Origin: Beaufortia kweichowensis
Taxonomy: Eukaryota > Chordata > Actinopteri > Cypriniformes > Gastromyzontidae
DNA: 64,000 nucleotides
Direction of reading: 5' to 3'
Assembly: GCA_019155185.1 (NCBI GenBank)
Contig: CM032811.1
Span: 2,472,287-2,536,286 of the forward strand
A program made the translations under genes and the position numbers. Below the pieces are notes generated by a model. That model worked only from the letters and a program-made list of their open reading frames with translations. It did no database searches and was not told the origin of the DNA. How positions within the stretch are numbered: position 1 is the stretch's first letter; each line of letters begins with the position of its first letter. Below are positions 49,252 to 59,041 of this stretch, in pieces.

Positions 49252-49872
49252 ATGGTATCAGCGGGGTTACAGATGCTGGGCATGGCCCTGGCTGTCATTG
49301 GTTGGATCGGGGTGATCGTGGTGTGCGCACTCCCCATGTGGCTCGTCACAGCGTTTGTTGGACAGAATATAGTCACGGCACAAATCACCTGGGAAGGTAT
49401 TTGGATGACCTGTGTGGTACAGAGTACTGGACAGATGCAGTGTAAAGTCTATGACTCCATGCTGGCCCTCAGCTCGGATCTCCAAGCGGCTCGTGCCATG
49501 TGCATTATCTCTATCCTGCTGGGTGTTTTTGGACTCCTGCTAGCAGCAGCTGGAGGGAAATGCACCAATTGCATAGAAGATGAGAATGCCAAATCTAAGA
49601 TAGGCATTACTGCAGGAGTGGTCTTCATCATCGCTGGAGTTCTGTGCTTGATTCCTGTTTGCTGGACCGCCAACACGATCATAAGGGACTTCTACAACCC
49701 TTTGACAATATCTGCACAGAAGAAAGAATTAGGGGCTTCGCTGTTCATCGGTTGGGGTGCTTCTGCTTTGCTGATTATCGGTGGTGCGTTGCTGTGTGCC
49801 AACTGCCCTCCTAAGGACCAGTATGGTGCAAAGTACACAGCTCGGCCTGGTGCAAGCAAAGGCTATGTGTGA
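49252..49872 (+). CDS. Claudin (claudin-3/4-like), intronless, 206 aa
   Basis: Full-length claudin with W30...GIW (49-51), C54, C64, QMQCKVYDSMLAL, DLQAARAM, four membrane segments and RDFYNPLT in the second loop. The tail is short and ends SKGYV. The frame is open back to an ATG at 49180. The TATA box at 49156-49162 makes that ATG lie at or before the start site, and family members begin MVSAGLQ or similar, so the start is 49252. The 5' UTR is about 65 nt. A poly(A) signal AATAAA is at 50320-50325. It is the first of five plus-strand claudins. It is one of the shortest copies and lacks the longer serine- or tyrosine-rich tail of some neighbours. Confidence 0.95.
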   Translation: MVSAGLQMLGMALAVIGWIGVIVVCALPMWLVTAFVGQNIVTAQITWEGIWMTCVVQSTGQMQCKVYDSMLALSSDLQAARAMCIISILLGVFGLLLAAAGGKCTNCIEDENAKSKIGITAGVVFIIAGVLCLIPVCWTANTIIRDFYNPLTISAQKKELGASLFIGWGASALLIIGGALLCANCPPKDQYGAKYTARPGASKGYV

Positions 49873-50389
49873 TGAGGAACCACAGACGACTGCAAACAGT
49901 GACATACAGACAGCATAATCAGTGTGCATTCCGTTTTGGTCAGCTGTTGTTTGAACTGTTTGGTTATAATTGGTCATGTATGTGAATGATGTATCTCTGA
50001 CCAAATGGTTGAATGTGGCTGTCTGCAGCCAATGTACAGTATGATGGGAGTGGTGAAATACTTAGTATGTATCCGGTCACAAAGCTAAAAAGAACAATAC
50101 TGTAAACAAATGTGGATGGGATCTGTAAATACGTCATTTTTTAATCTGAATTTACACACAGTAAGACCTTGCACTTCAGCAGCCATAACAGTGCCCAACA
50201 GCACATTTATATGCATTTGTATAAAATGTAAATTGTTAACAGAAATGGTGACAAAAATATGTTTAAGCCAATGTTCATGCCATTTTATAAAACATTTCAA
50301 CTGTAAGCATTTCAATTCTAATAAACCATTTAACAAAACAAATAGTCTGTGTCCCAAAATATTTGTTCAAAGCTTGTTTTAAGTTACTA

Positions 50390-50402
50390 TGTGTGTGTGC
50401 GC

Positions 50403-50448
<46 letters not shown>
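50390..50448. repeat. TG dinucleotide microsatellite
   Basis: About 58 bp of TG with a short GCGC interruption near its start. Confidence 0.95.
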
Positions 50449-50452
<4 letters not shown>

Positions 50453-50454
50453 AT

Positions 50455-50587
50455 CCACCCAACTACAAATCTTACTGAGATCTGATTCAAGTAATTATGA
50501 TATGAACATTAAATATGCTCATATTTCTGCCCAAATGTTTGCCAGTTTGCTTATGTGTACAATACCTGAAAGGTAGGGGGAAAAGAC
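50455..50587 (+). repeat. Direct repeat, copy 1
   Basis: About 130 bp closely similar to 51827-51955, in the same orientation. Shared words include CCACCCAACTACAAATCTTA, GATCTGATTCAAGTAATTAT and CCAAATGTTTGCCAGTTTGC. Confidence 0.85.
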
Positions 50588-50592
50588 GTTTT

Positions 50593-50596
<4 letters not shown>

Positions 50597-50634
<38 letters not shown>
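50597..50634. repeat. TA dinucleotide microsatellite
   Basis: About 38 bp of alternating TA directly after direct repeat copy 1. Confidence 0.9.
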
Positions 50635-50638
<4 letters not shown>

Positions 50639-51244
50639 CAAAAGTTCGAACACAACTAAAAAAATTAAAAACAAAAATATAATTGTGCCAACATATAATT
50701 TTTTTATTAGAGAATTAGAATTTCATCTAAAAAAATTTTTTTAATGGATTACCTGGACCAAACACAAGCAGAAAATAAGTCCAGTATAGAGAAATTCCTT
50801 CAGTTCATTCAAATAGCTTTCCAGATTGAGACTGCAAGAAGCTGAAAAATAAAATGACAAGATTTAAAACTTTTTTAAGCATTACGTTTAATTTTACGAA
50901 CCGGTGACTTTAACTGAGGAATTTTGGGGTTTGAGATACAGAAGTTTTTTGTGTGTTTCTTGTCAATAACACACTTCAACCAAATAAAAGCCCTAAATAA
51001 ATTTTTGCAAATTACATTGTTGGGTAAGTAATTTACTCATCTAACCACCAGAGGGAGCCTTCTCTCTAGTTTTTACATTGCGTCTACATTTACTGTTTGT
51101 CTGTAGGTTTAAAAACTGTTTCTATACTCATTGTGAAGGCTTCCAATTGTATCAGTGTATTTTGATCATCTGGCTGTTTTGGGATTTATTTTTCACTTAT
51201 TATTGTTTCTGCCTTGATAGCCTGTTAGAACTGTTAACCTCCCT

Positions 51245-51692
51245 GGGTTGCGTTGGTCGAACAACGATGTAGCTCGTTGCTTAACCACCATACGATGCAT
51301 CGTTGGAAAAACTAACTAGCTAGTCAGGACTGTTTTCCAAAAACATAGTAACTTCTTCGCACCAACATCCAATGTTTGAATGAAGTTGATGACGTCACAT
51401 AGGTGGTGGAGGAATAATGTCTACTTATTAATAATAACGTACATTGTATTTTGTGAGCCTGTTTTTGTTCTGTATTGTGTTTATTTGAAGATTTGAATTT
51501 TTTTGAAGTTTTCTCTTACGTCACTCCGCCTAGGGATTCCCCTGGGTCCTGAATCACGTAGGGTAGCTCACGCACATGCGCACTTTTCAAAAACAGCGCT
51601 TTATTCTGTCGACAAATTAAAAGAAGTAAAATGGAATTTGTCTATGTTTAGAATTATAGAACGTACAACAGTCTGCAAATCTGCAGAATTAA
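51245..51692. mobile_element. MITE copy 2, truncated and inverted relative to 36628-37330
   Basis: It begins GGGTTGCGTTGG and is similar over about 440 bp to the reverse complement of the right half of copy 1 (shared ATCGTTGGAAAAACTAACTA, TTGATGACGTCACAT and GAGCCTGTTTTTGTTCT words). The far inverted end is missing. Confidence 0.75.
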
Positions 51693-51826
51693 GATTTTAG
51701 CCCAAACAGTCATATTCATAAATCTTACATTAACTGACAAGATTCATATCTGAGTATTCTTTCCATTTAGTTTTTTTTACATGTTAACAAAGAAAACATT
51801 ATCAACCTATCGCTGTCATCCGAATC

Positions 51827-51955
51827 CCACCCAACTACAAATCTTACAAAGATCTGATTCAAGTAATTATGATATGAGCATTCAATATGCTCATATTTCT
51901 ACCCAAATGTTTGCCAGTTTGCTATGCGTACAATACCTAAATAATAGGAAAAGAC
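51827..51955 (+). repeat. Direct repeat, copy 2
   Basis: Partner of 50455-50587. The interval between the copies contains a TA microsatellite and the truncated MITE. Confidence 0.85.
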
Positions 51956-52149
51956 ATTTGAAAGTGGGCAGGACCACATGCATAATTTTAAACACTTTTT
52001 TTTTACTAGGGCCCAATATTGGTAACAGTACATTAATGGCTGCTTCTCTGCATACATGCATGTCAAATACAGTCATATATAAATAGGGTATATGTCAAGC
52101 ATCACGTGACTAAACCGGAAAACTGGTCTCATTACATCCACTTGTTATA

Positions 52150-52210
52150 TTTACATTTACATTTAGGCATTTAGCTGACGCTTTTATCCAAAGTGACTTA
52201 CAAATATTAG
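52150..52210. mobile_element. Short fish repeat (SINE/LINE tail-like)
   Basis: The TTTACATTTAGGCATTTAG and ACGCTTTTATCCAAAGTGAC words are a very common dispersed element in teleost genomes. Only a short fragment is present. Confidence 0.55.
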
Positions 52211-53336
52211 GAGACAATGAGCGACACTTCAAAAGCGGCAACAATAGTACTACGAGGTGCTTTCCTAAGTTTACAATGTTTTGCAGTGCTAGATAAGTAC
52301 CTGTAGAGGAAAGAAAAGTTTTTTTATTATGATGTCAGGTGTTCGTGGAAGAGATGTGTTTTTGTAACGTGTTAACAGTAGTATTATAGATATCAGTGAT
52401 ATCTATGACTTTTAAGGTTATTAGCTATATACAACCAGTTGTTTTTATTTTTAGTGTTTTGTTCTATTCTAATATTTAAATGTCAGTGAAAAAAATAAAA
52501 AAAAGAACTTGTATATATCAATCCCGATCTTTGTTAGAACTTTTAAAGGCATTTTGAGTCAAATGTAACAGAGCCCATTATAAAGACTTTTCCTGTTTTT
52601 GCATATACCCTATTGTCATGCAAAACACAAATGTAGGGTCCAAGTTAGGTCTTTTAAAGTAAGATCAGAGTAATTACACACAATCACAGGACCAAACCAA
52701 GAACAGTAAACACAAGAATTATAAAACAAGATGGCAGACAAAACAGGCAGACAAATTACATTAATTCCATAAACCATCATAATTACCTTGAACAGTCATG
52801 CACTGAAAGCAATTAGCATGAAACATGCTTTATTATAAATTACACCTATTATATTATAAATAAAACTGCTATCTACAAAGGCAGTGTTTTCTCATGACCG
52901 TTTTTTGTTGCAAAATGTATTTAAAGATATACGAATTGTTTAAATCTGTTAAATGGTTTTAAGCACCTACACTTTTAATCACAAAACTGAAGAATACATG
53001 TACTGTATAAAATATTACAACCATAATCACCCATATGAAAGCCACATCTTTATGTTTTTTCACAGTATACTAGTGCAAGATAAGTTCCAATGATTGAAAA
53101 AGAATTGAAGGAACTAACCTGCCTTCACTTCTCTACCGGCTGAAGTTTACTTTTTATTTTGGAATTTTCCTTTTTCTAGTAAAACAATACAAAAGCTTGT
53201 CTCTAGGCTGAATGACCTTTAAATGTTGTTATGTTTGGTCAGTAACTCTGAAGGTCATTGCTTTTGTGTTTATAATGTACACAGCCAATGACAAATCATA
53301 AGGGCTCTCCATAGTAAACATTAGCTCAGAAGAACC
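52211..53336. other. Intergenic DNA upstream of the fifth claudin
   Basis: AT-rich with short ORFs only. No gene or repeat could be named. Confidence 0.4.
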
Positions 53337-53368
53337 AAACTCCGCCTTTACTGCCGTTTCTTATAAAT
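53337..53368 (+). promoter_or_regulatory. Core promoter of the claudin at 53427-54059
   Basis: AAACTCCGCC (53337-53346) lies upstream of TATAAAT (53362-53368). The A of ACTCC is 23 nt from the TATA T. The start site is inferred near 53393, giving a 5' UTR of about 35 nt. Confidence 0.7.
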
Positions 53369-53426
53369 ACTGGACACTTTTGGTTGGCCCACTTTTTTGC
53401 AAAGGTGTAATCTTTAAACTAATAAA

Positions 53427-54059
53427 ATGGTTTCCCAGGGGCTTCAGCTTATGGGCATAGCCACAGCCATTCTGGGTTGGCTGGGGGTCATTACAGTGTG
53501 TGCTTTGCCGCAGTGGAAGGTATCTGCATTCGTTGGTGCCAACATAGTCACGGCACAGATCATATGGGAGGGTATGTGGATGAACTGTGTTGTACAGAGC
53601 ACTGGACAAATGCAGTGTAAAGTCTATGACTCCATGCTAGCACTCAGCTCTGACCTTCAGGCAGGTCGGGCCATGATCATCATCTCCATTTTGACTGGAC
53701 TCTGTGGTATCGTTCTTTCTGTGGCTGGAGGGAAGTGCACCAACTGCATCGAGGAACCAGGCTCCAAAGCAAAGGCGTGCATCGCTGCAGGCATTCTCTT
53801 CATTGTGTCTGGGCTTTTATGTCTTATCCCGGTGTCGTGGTCAGCGAACACGATCATTCAGAACTTCTATAATCCGTTGATGGTGGAGGCCCAGCGGAGA
53901 GAGTTAGGAGCAGCACTGTATATCGGCTGGGCATCTGCTGGATTGCTTTTACTGGCAGGAGGAATACTTTGTTGGAACTGTCCACCAAAGCAAGAACGCA
54001 TCTACAAACCTAAATTCACTGCTGTGAGGTCCAGTTCTATACCAAGAGAATTTGTCTAA
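53427..54059 (+). CDS. Claudin (claudin-3/4-like), intronless, 210 aa
   Basis: Full-length claudin: W30...GMW (49-51), C54, C64, QMQCKVYDSMLAL and four membrane segments. Several residues depart from the cluster norm. The end of TM1 is ALPQW instead of ALPMW (Q29). GLW is GMW. DLQAARA is DLQAGRA. The second loop has QNFYNPLM rather than RDFYNPL. The last residues are PREFV, so the PDZ-type end is FV instead of YV. The start MVSQGLQ matches the family and follows the TATA box by about 60 nt. A poly(A) signal AATAAA is at 54341-54346. Product role inferred from family: tight-junction strand component. Confidence 0.95.
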   Translation: MVSQGLQLMGIATAILGWLGVITVCALPQWKVSAFVGANIVTAQIIWEGMWMNCVVQSTGQMQCKVYDSMLALSSDLQAGRAMIIISILTGLCGIVLSVAGGKCTNCIEEPGSKAKACIAAGILFIVSGLLCLIPVSWSANTIIQNFYNPLMVEAQRRELGAALYIGWASAGLLLLAGGILCWNCPPKQERIYKPKFTAVRSSSIPREFV

Positions 54060-54349
54060 GAGGCAAATGCGTACAAACGTGTGGAATAACAATTTTACAT
54101 AATAGTTTAAAAATTTAGTTATTCTTTATTGTTCGTTGTAAATGCATGTACATTTTGACAGAATGAGAGAGGTTTTGTTGTGTTGTTATTTAGCCTGCTA
54201 ATTACTGTATTATGTTTAGTATAGTGTTTTATGTATACTCTAAAAATGTGTTAAACAAAAAAAAATGTCATTGTTAAAAATTGTTAAAAAACTTATTTAC
54301 TTTATTATATTCTACATTTTTGTACTCCAAATGTGTAAAAAATAAAAGA

Positions 54350-55131
54350 GGAAAGACACTTTGTGTTATTCCGTCATTCTTAATGTATGTGTTTTTGTAA
54401 TACATTGCTGGCATCAATAAAACAATTCCAGCATAGCATTTGGATTTAAGGTATTGGTTCATGGATACATTAATAATTCATGTGTGAAAACTCTTGGATT
54501 TTTATTAAACTATTTTAATAATTATAATTCATCTTGTTTTCTGTAAGTATGGTAAAATAAATAAGATTTCTGATGCATAATATTTCTCTTTTTGTCCCAT
54601 GTAGATATATTTATATAATTATTGGCCTTTACATCAATATTTGTTTGAAATTATGATCTCTAAATATTAAATGATCCAGCTTTATTTTAATTTCTTGCAG
54701 AACTCAAAGAGCACTGTAGAGTTATGTAGAATATTATGCTGTTGGAACCCCTAATAAACAAGATTCATCTATTTATTTGAGGTAGTAGTTTAATTACTCC
54801 TTATTTTGTTCAATGTAGTAGGATGTACTAAAATAATTTAGGTTTTCAGAATAGTTTCTAATTCCAGTGTTGGTTAATGAGATCTCAAGGCTTGGAATGT
54901 GTCCTTTAACATACCTTTATAATAGTAAGTAATTTACATTCATATACATGCAAAAACTTTGTTCGCGAGTCCCTGGTTACAGCTTTTTGACTGAAATATG
55001 GTTTTGAAAGCAGCTGTAAAGTAGATGAATGTTAAGCGATTGTGTTTTTACCCTCCTGAACAGGTTGCATATTTAAATGTTCTTAGGAATGGTGTTCAGC
55101 TGGATTGACCGAGCAGATGCTTTCATATGCA
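54350..55131. other. Intergenic DNA between the fifth and sixth claudins
   Basis: No gene recognised. AT-rich with scattered AATAAA words. Confidence 0.4.
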
Positions 55132-55143
55132 AAACTCCTCCCC
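55132..55143 (+). promoter_or_regulatory. ACTCC-type element upstream of the claudin at 55255-55992
   Basis: AAACTCCTCCCC matches the element in the other claudin promoters. No clear TATA box follows at the usual distance, so its role here is less certain. Confidence 0.4.
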
Positions 55144-55254
55144 ATAATGATATGTGTCAAACAGGCCACCACTTCCTGCTTGTTTGTCACACACATATGG
55201 ATTAAGACCAGACCAACAGCTGCTTCGAGTTTTTACAACGCCAGCAGCTTCAAC

Positions 55255-55992
55255 ATGGGGAGAATTGCTAAAGAGGTTTCCGGCCAGGTACTGTGTTTTG
55301 TTGGCTTCGTCGGCATATGCGTCTGTTGTGGCATCCCCATGTGGCGTGTCACTTCGTACATTGGTGCCAACATCGTTACGGCTCAGATTGTCTGGGATGG
55401 CTTGTGGATGAACTGTGTAATGCAGAGCACAGGACAGATGCAGTGTAAAGTCCAAGACTCAATAATGCGACTGACGCAGGATTTGCAAGCGGCACGTGCC
55501 CTGACAGTCATTGCAATATTGTTTGGCTTTGTTGGAATGCTTCTGACATTCGTGGGAGGGCAGTGCAGCAGTTGTCTGAAGAGAGAGACCTCCATGGCAA
55601 AGGTCGTGATCGTCGGTGGCATTCTCTGCATTGTAGCCGGAGTCGTTTGCCTCATACCTCTCTGCTGGTCCTCAGCCGTCACCATCTCTGATTTTCAGAG
55701 CGTTGTCACCATCGAGACCCAAAAAAGAGAGATGGGGGCATCCATTTACATTGGCTGGGGTGCTTCAGGGTTTCTTCTGTTGGGAGGGATCATTCTGTGT
55801 ACTTCCTGTCCACCAAATGATGACATGTATCGAAATTACCCAGGCATGTACCCCTACCAAGGACCTATGTATGCACCTCCAGGAGCTTTTATACCTGCCA
55901 AAACATACGCACCTAGCGTTGCATATACTGGAACAGGGACGTATGTCCCTAACAAACCTACTTACGCAGCTGTTCCAGGACAATATCTTTAA
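55255..55992 (+). CDS. Claudin with long tyrosine/proline-rich tail, intronless, 245 aa
   Basis: Claudin core with W30...GLW (49-51), C54, C64 and four membrane segments. It differs from the neighbours throughout. The N-terminus is MGRIAKEVSGQ. After the second cysteine it reads KVQDSIMRLTQDL instead of KVYDSMLAL. The extracellular end of TM2 is QCSSC, and the second loop is SDFQSVV with no DFYNP motif. The cytoplasmic tail (about residues 186-245) is about 60 residues long with ten tyrosines and many prolines, and ends GQYL instead of YV. The frame is open upstream from a TTG, but the first family-like ATG is 55255. A poly(A) signal AATAAA is at 56338-56343. It is clearly a distinct subtype, with a probable change in scaffold binding. 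Confidence 0.93.
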   Translation: MGRIAKEVSGQVLCFVGFVGICVCCGIPMWRVTSYIGANIVTAQIVWDGLWMNCVMQSTGQMQCKVQDSIMRLTQDLQAARALTVIAILFGFVGMLLTFVGGQCSSCLKRETSMAKVVIVGGILCIVAGVVCLIPLCWSSAVTISDFQSVVTIETQKREMGASIYIGWGASGFLLLGGIILCTSCPPNDDMYRNYPGMYPYQGPMYAPPGAFIPAKTYAPSVAYTGTGTYVPNKPTYAAVPGQYL

Positions 55993-56343
55993 CTGATGCC
56001 TCCTCGAACAGTGATTCTCAACTTGTGAATGTAATCTGTATTTATACTAGTGTGTCTTTACATAAAATGTTAATACTCAACAAAAGTTCTGTGTAAAGAT
56101 TAATTGTGAAACGCGATGATTTGGGAAAACTTGTTTGTCCTTATTTTTCTCTAATTCAAGTTTTTCTAGTAAAGACGTTGTTAATGCCAATGACATTCAA
56201 TATGTAAATATTGTAGTGTTTGTATTTTTTAAGAGTAAATGATTTTGCTGTGTATACTGTTGTGTTCTTTACTTTTTTATCAATCAAAAGCAATGTAATT
56301 TTGATTGCTCCTCCACACAAAGAGGAGTAATTTATATAATAAA

Positions 56344-56910
56344 ATATATATATTGCCATCTGGTATCTGTTATATTTTCTTTATTTATTCTTCTGCTTTA
56401 TAGTCTTGTCATTAAGATGTCCTTTACATTAAAGAAGTGTACTGATATACATTTTATTTTTAGTTATTTAGCATTTATTTTATTTGATTTAGTATTGTGA
56501 ATTTTTATGGAAAGTACCAACAATTCAGTCAGTTAAACCTATGCTACCGCTGTGCAGCATATTGTAGTATTCTTTTTAGTAGTACAAAAACAAAAGTTAA
56601 TCAGAATACAAATCATTTATAATAAATTAATGAATTAATTAACAATAAATGAATAAGTACCTATATTTTTGCTCATATTTCTTCTCTGTTAGCTGTATTT
56701 AGTTGTTTACATTTCGGTTTGACTCTCAACAAAATACCGGGCTGACATTCAGACACTGCTTTTAATGTCAATATTACATCATAGAGTGTCACACTGATGC
56801 GCATCTCATCGAAACTGGCCGTTGTCCCTACAGTACATTCCCCGTTGAGGAATCTGGTCAGGCCTGAAACTTCACCTTAACCTGGTTTCAGAGCCATCTG
56901 ATTTGGTCTG
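56344..56910. other. Intergenic DNA between the sixth and seventh claudins
   Basis: No gene or named repeat seen. Confidence 0.4.
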
Positions 56911-56940
56911 AAACTCCGCCCTCCCGAGAGCGTCTTAAAT
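56911..56940 (+). promoter_or_regulatory. Core promoter of the claudin at 57029-57658
   Basis: AAACTCCGCCCTCCC (from 56911) is followed by a weak TATA-like TTAAAT (56935-56940), 22 nt after the A of ACTCC. The ten-base word AAACTCCGCC is identical to that at 53337-53346. Confidence 0.55.
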
Positions 56941-57028
56941 CTCAGAGAGAAAGAAACAGACCTTAATACTCCAGTTGACAGCAGAGGAAACATTTTCAAG
57001 CTACTGAAGGCAAGTCAACAAACAGAAA

Positions 57029-57658
57029 ATGGTGTCCATGTGTCGGCAGATCCTGGGCCTGGCCTTAGCCACGTTTGGTTTCTTGGGAGCAATCGTGGTT
57101 TGCGTCCTTCCTATGTGGAAGGTGACAGCATTCATTGGTGCCAATATCGTGACTGCGCAGATCATCTGGGAGGGCTTGTGGATGAACTGTGTGATGCAGA
57201 GCACAGGACAGATGCAATGCAAGATTTACGACTCACTTTTGGCCTTACCCCAGGACTTGCAAGCCGCCAGGGCACTCGTGGTCATCGCCATCATCGTCTG
57301 CCTCTTTGGACTCGTCCTTGGGATTGCCGGCGGAAAATGTACCAACTTTGTGGAGAAGGAAGGCACGAAGGCAAAGGTGGCCATTGCCAGCGGTGTCATC
57401 TTCATTGTTGCTGGAGTGCTGGTCCTGGTACCTGTATGCTGGTCAACCAACACCATCGTCAGGGACTTCTACAATCCTATTCTCACTGATGCCCAAAGGA
57501 GGGAGCTGGGAGCTTCTCTTTACATCGGCTGGGGTGCCGCTGCAATGCTGATCCTTGGAGGAGGTATCCTGTGTAGCTCGTGCCCACCAAAAGAGGACAA
57601 CTATGGGGTCAAGTATTCTCAGCCACGATCCACTGCTACCAGCAGAGCCTACGTTTGA
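57029..57658 (+). CDS. Claudin (claudin-3/4-like), intronless, 209 aa
   Basis: Full-length claudin: W30...GLW (49-51), C54, C64, QMQCKIYDSLLALPQDLQAA, four membrane segments and RDFYNPIL in the second loop. The CPPKEDNYGVKYS tail resembles mammalian claudin-3/4/6 tails and ends SRAYV with the PDZ-binding YV. The residue after the TM2-proximal KCTN is F (KCTNF), shared with the next gene at 59807 but not with the others, which suggests these two are closest relatives. The start MVSMCRQILG aligns with family starts. A poly(A) signal AATAAA is at 58260-58265. Expected role: epithelial tight-junction strand protein. Confidence 0.95.
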   Translation: MVSMCRQILGLALATFGFLGAIVVCVLPMWKVTAFIGANIVTAQIIWEGLWMNCVMQSTGQMQCKIYDSLLALPQDLQAARALVVIAIIVCLFGLVLGIAGGKCTNFVEKEGTKAKVAIASGVIFIVAGVLVLVPVCWSTNTIVRDFYNPILTDAQRRELGASLYIGWGAAAMLILGGGILCSSCPPKEDNYGVKYSQPRSTATSRAYV

Positions 57659-58557
57659 GAGCTACAGCACTGTATCACACAAAGACTCTTTACTTGTAAA
57701 AACACGTTATTCATAAAGACTTTTCATACCCAAATCTGTCTAGTTTTCTGTTCAGGGCAGAAATGTGAAAAGGACAATGTATTATATGGCATAGGTTATT
57801 AACCATGAGTCTGTGCTATGATTCACTAAAGAGGTACAACTACACAAATGTTTATATAGTGTAATGAAAAGATGTGTAATCACAGTAGTTCCATGCTTCT
57901 AATTTACATTTGATTTGACAACAATAGTCTCGCTAATCTGTATTAACCTTTTTATTTACATTCTGTTTTATGCACCCAAACAAGCTTTTTTGCACAATGA
58001 AGTCAGAAACTTGTGCTGCCAGTTCTGTGACTTCATTCGAAGAATCTTGTCAGAGTTAGCCCTACAAACAATAACTTTGTAAATGGTATTAACTGTTTAA
58101 AAAGAGATCTTTTTTGATTAAATAAGATGTGTTTCTTTAAAAAATGGCTTTTTTTACAATCATATGTAACATATATGCATTAGGCTTATATCAACCAACA
58201 GGGATGCATTGTGCTTTTGTGCATTTATTTCATTTGTTTTGTAAATGTTATTTTATTCCAATAAAATCTGAGTTACATTATCGCTTGAGTTACATCACGA
58301 TTATGTTCATGCTTAGTGTTGAGGGAGGACCTAATGGTACAGGAAAATCGTTCCATAGTATAACATTAACCAATCGACTTAAAATAGCTGAAAAACTGAA
58401 GAAAAACTTAAGACTTAAGATACCTTAAAACTTGAAAGTATAAAATCATTTAATAAAATTGATGCTATACATTTAGTTTCTTAAAGAAAGCTTCAGTCAC
58501 AGGTTCTTAAGGAACCATTTCTCTCTTACCGTTTTATAGTCTGTAAATCCTTTTTAA

Positions 58558-58720
58558 ATCCTTTTAACGTGTTAACTGTCATCGTTCCTCATGAGGAACA
58601 CCTATGTTATTTCACTATTCACTTTTCATAGTTGAATTTTTATCTAATCATGACAAACTATAAATTGATGGAAAGGTATAAGACTCAAGATGAAATATAT
58701 GACAAATTTTACAATAAACA
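58558..58720 (+). repeat. Dispersed repeat, copy 1 (left of the last claudin)
   Basis: About 160 bp similar to 60741-60906 in the same orientation. Shared words include GTTAACTGTC, CGTTCCTCA, TTTCATAGTTGAATTT, ATGACAAACTATA and AAGACTCAAGATGAAATAT. Confidence 0.8.
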
Positions 58721-58807
58721 TAAACAATTTTTTTAGATTTTTTCAAAATATACTAAGATGAATAAAACGTTTAAAAAGACTATATATATATGTTATCTAT
58801 ATAAATT

Positions 58808-59041
58808 TGACCCAGTCTGTGAAAACCCAGCTAAAGTCATTTTTTGTGATTTTTCACCAAAAAAAATCATTCTACATGATGAAAAAAATATTCAGTGCGA
58901 ATTTAACATTGATATCTTTAATATTGTCTGAGTTAGGTCATGTCAAATATTGAAATTATAGTGCAATTAATAGGAGAAATCAAACTTTGATGCCCGTTAT
59001 CTCAGAATTAGACTTTAGCCTGGTTTTCACAGACAGGGTCA
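58808..59041. mobile_element. Inverted-repeat element (MITE-like)
   Basis: 31-nt arms at 58808-58838 and 59011-59041 are reverse complements with about three mismatches. They start TGACCC(A/T)GTCTGTGAAAA and end TAAAGTC. A related single arm occurs at 19982-20011 in bicdl2 intron 9. There is no coding content. Confidence 0.7.

Noticed and set aside
55105..55254. Fifty-codon upstream extension of the claudin at 55255
   Set aside because: It begins at TTG and has no claudin-like content; membrane segment 1 begins shortly after the ATG at 55255.
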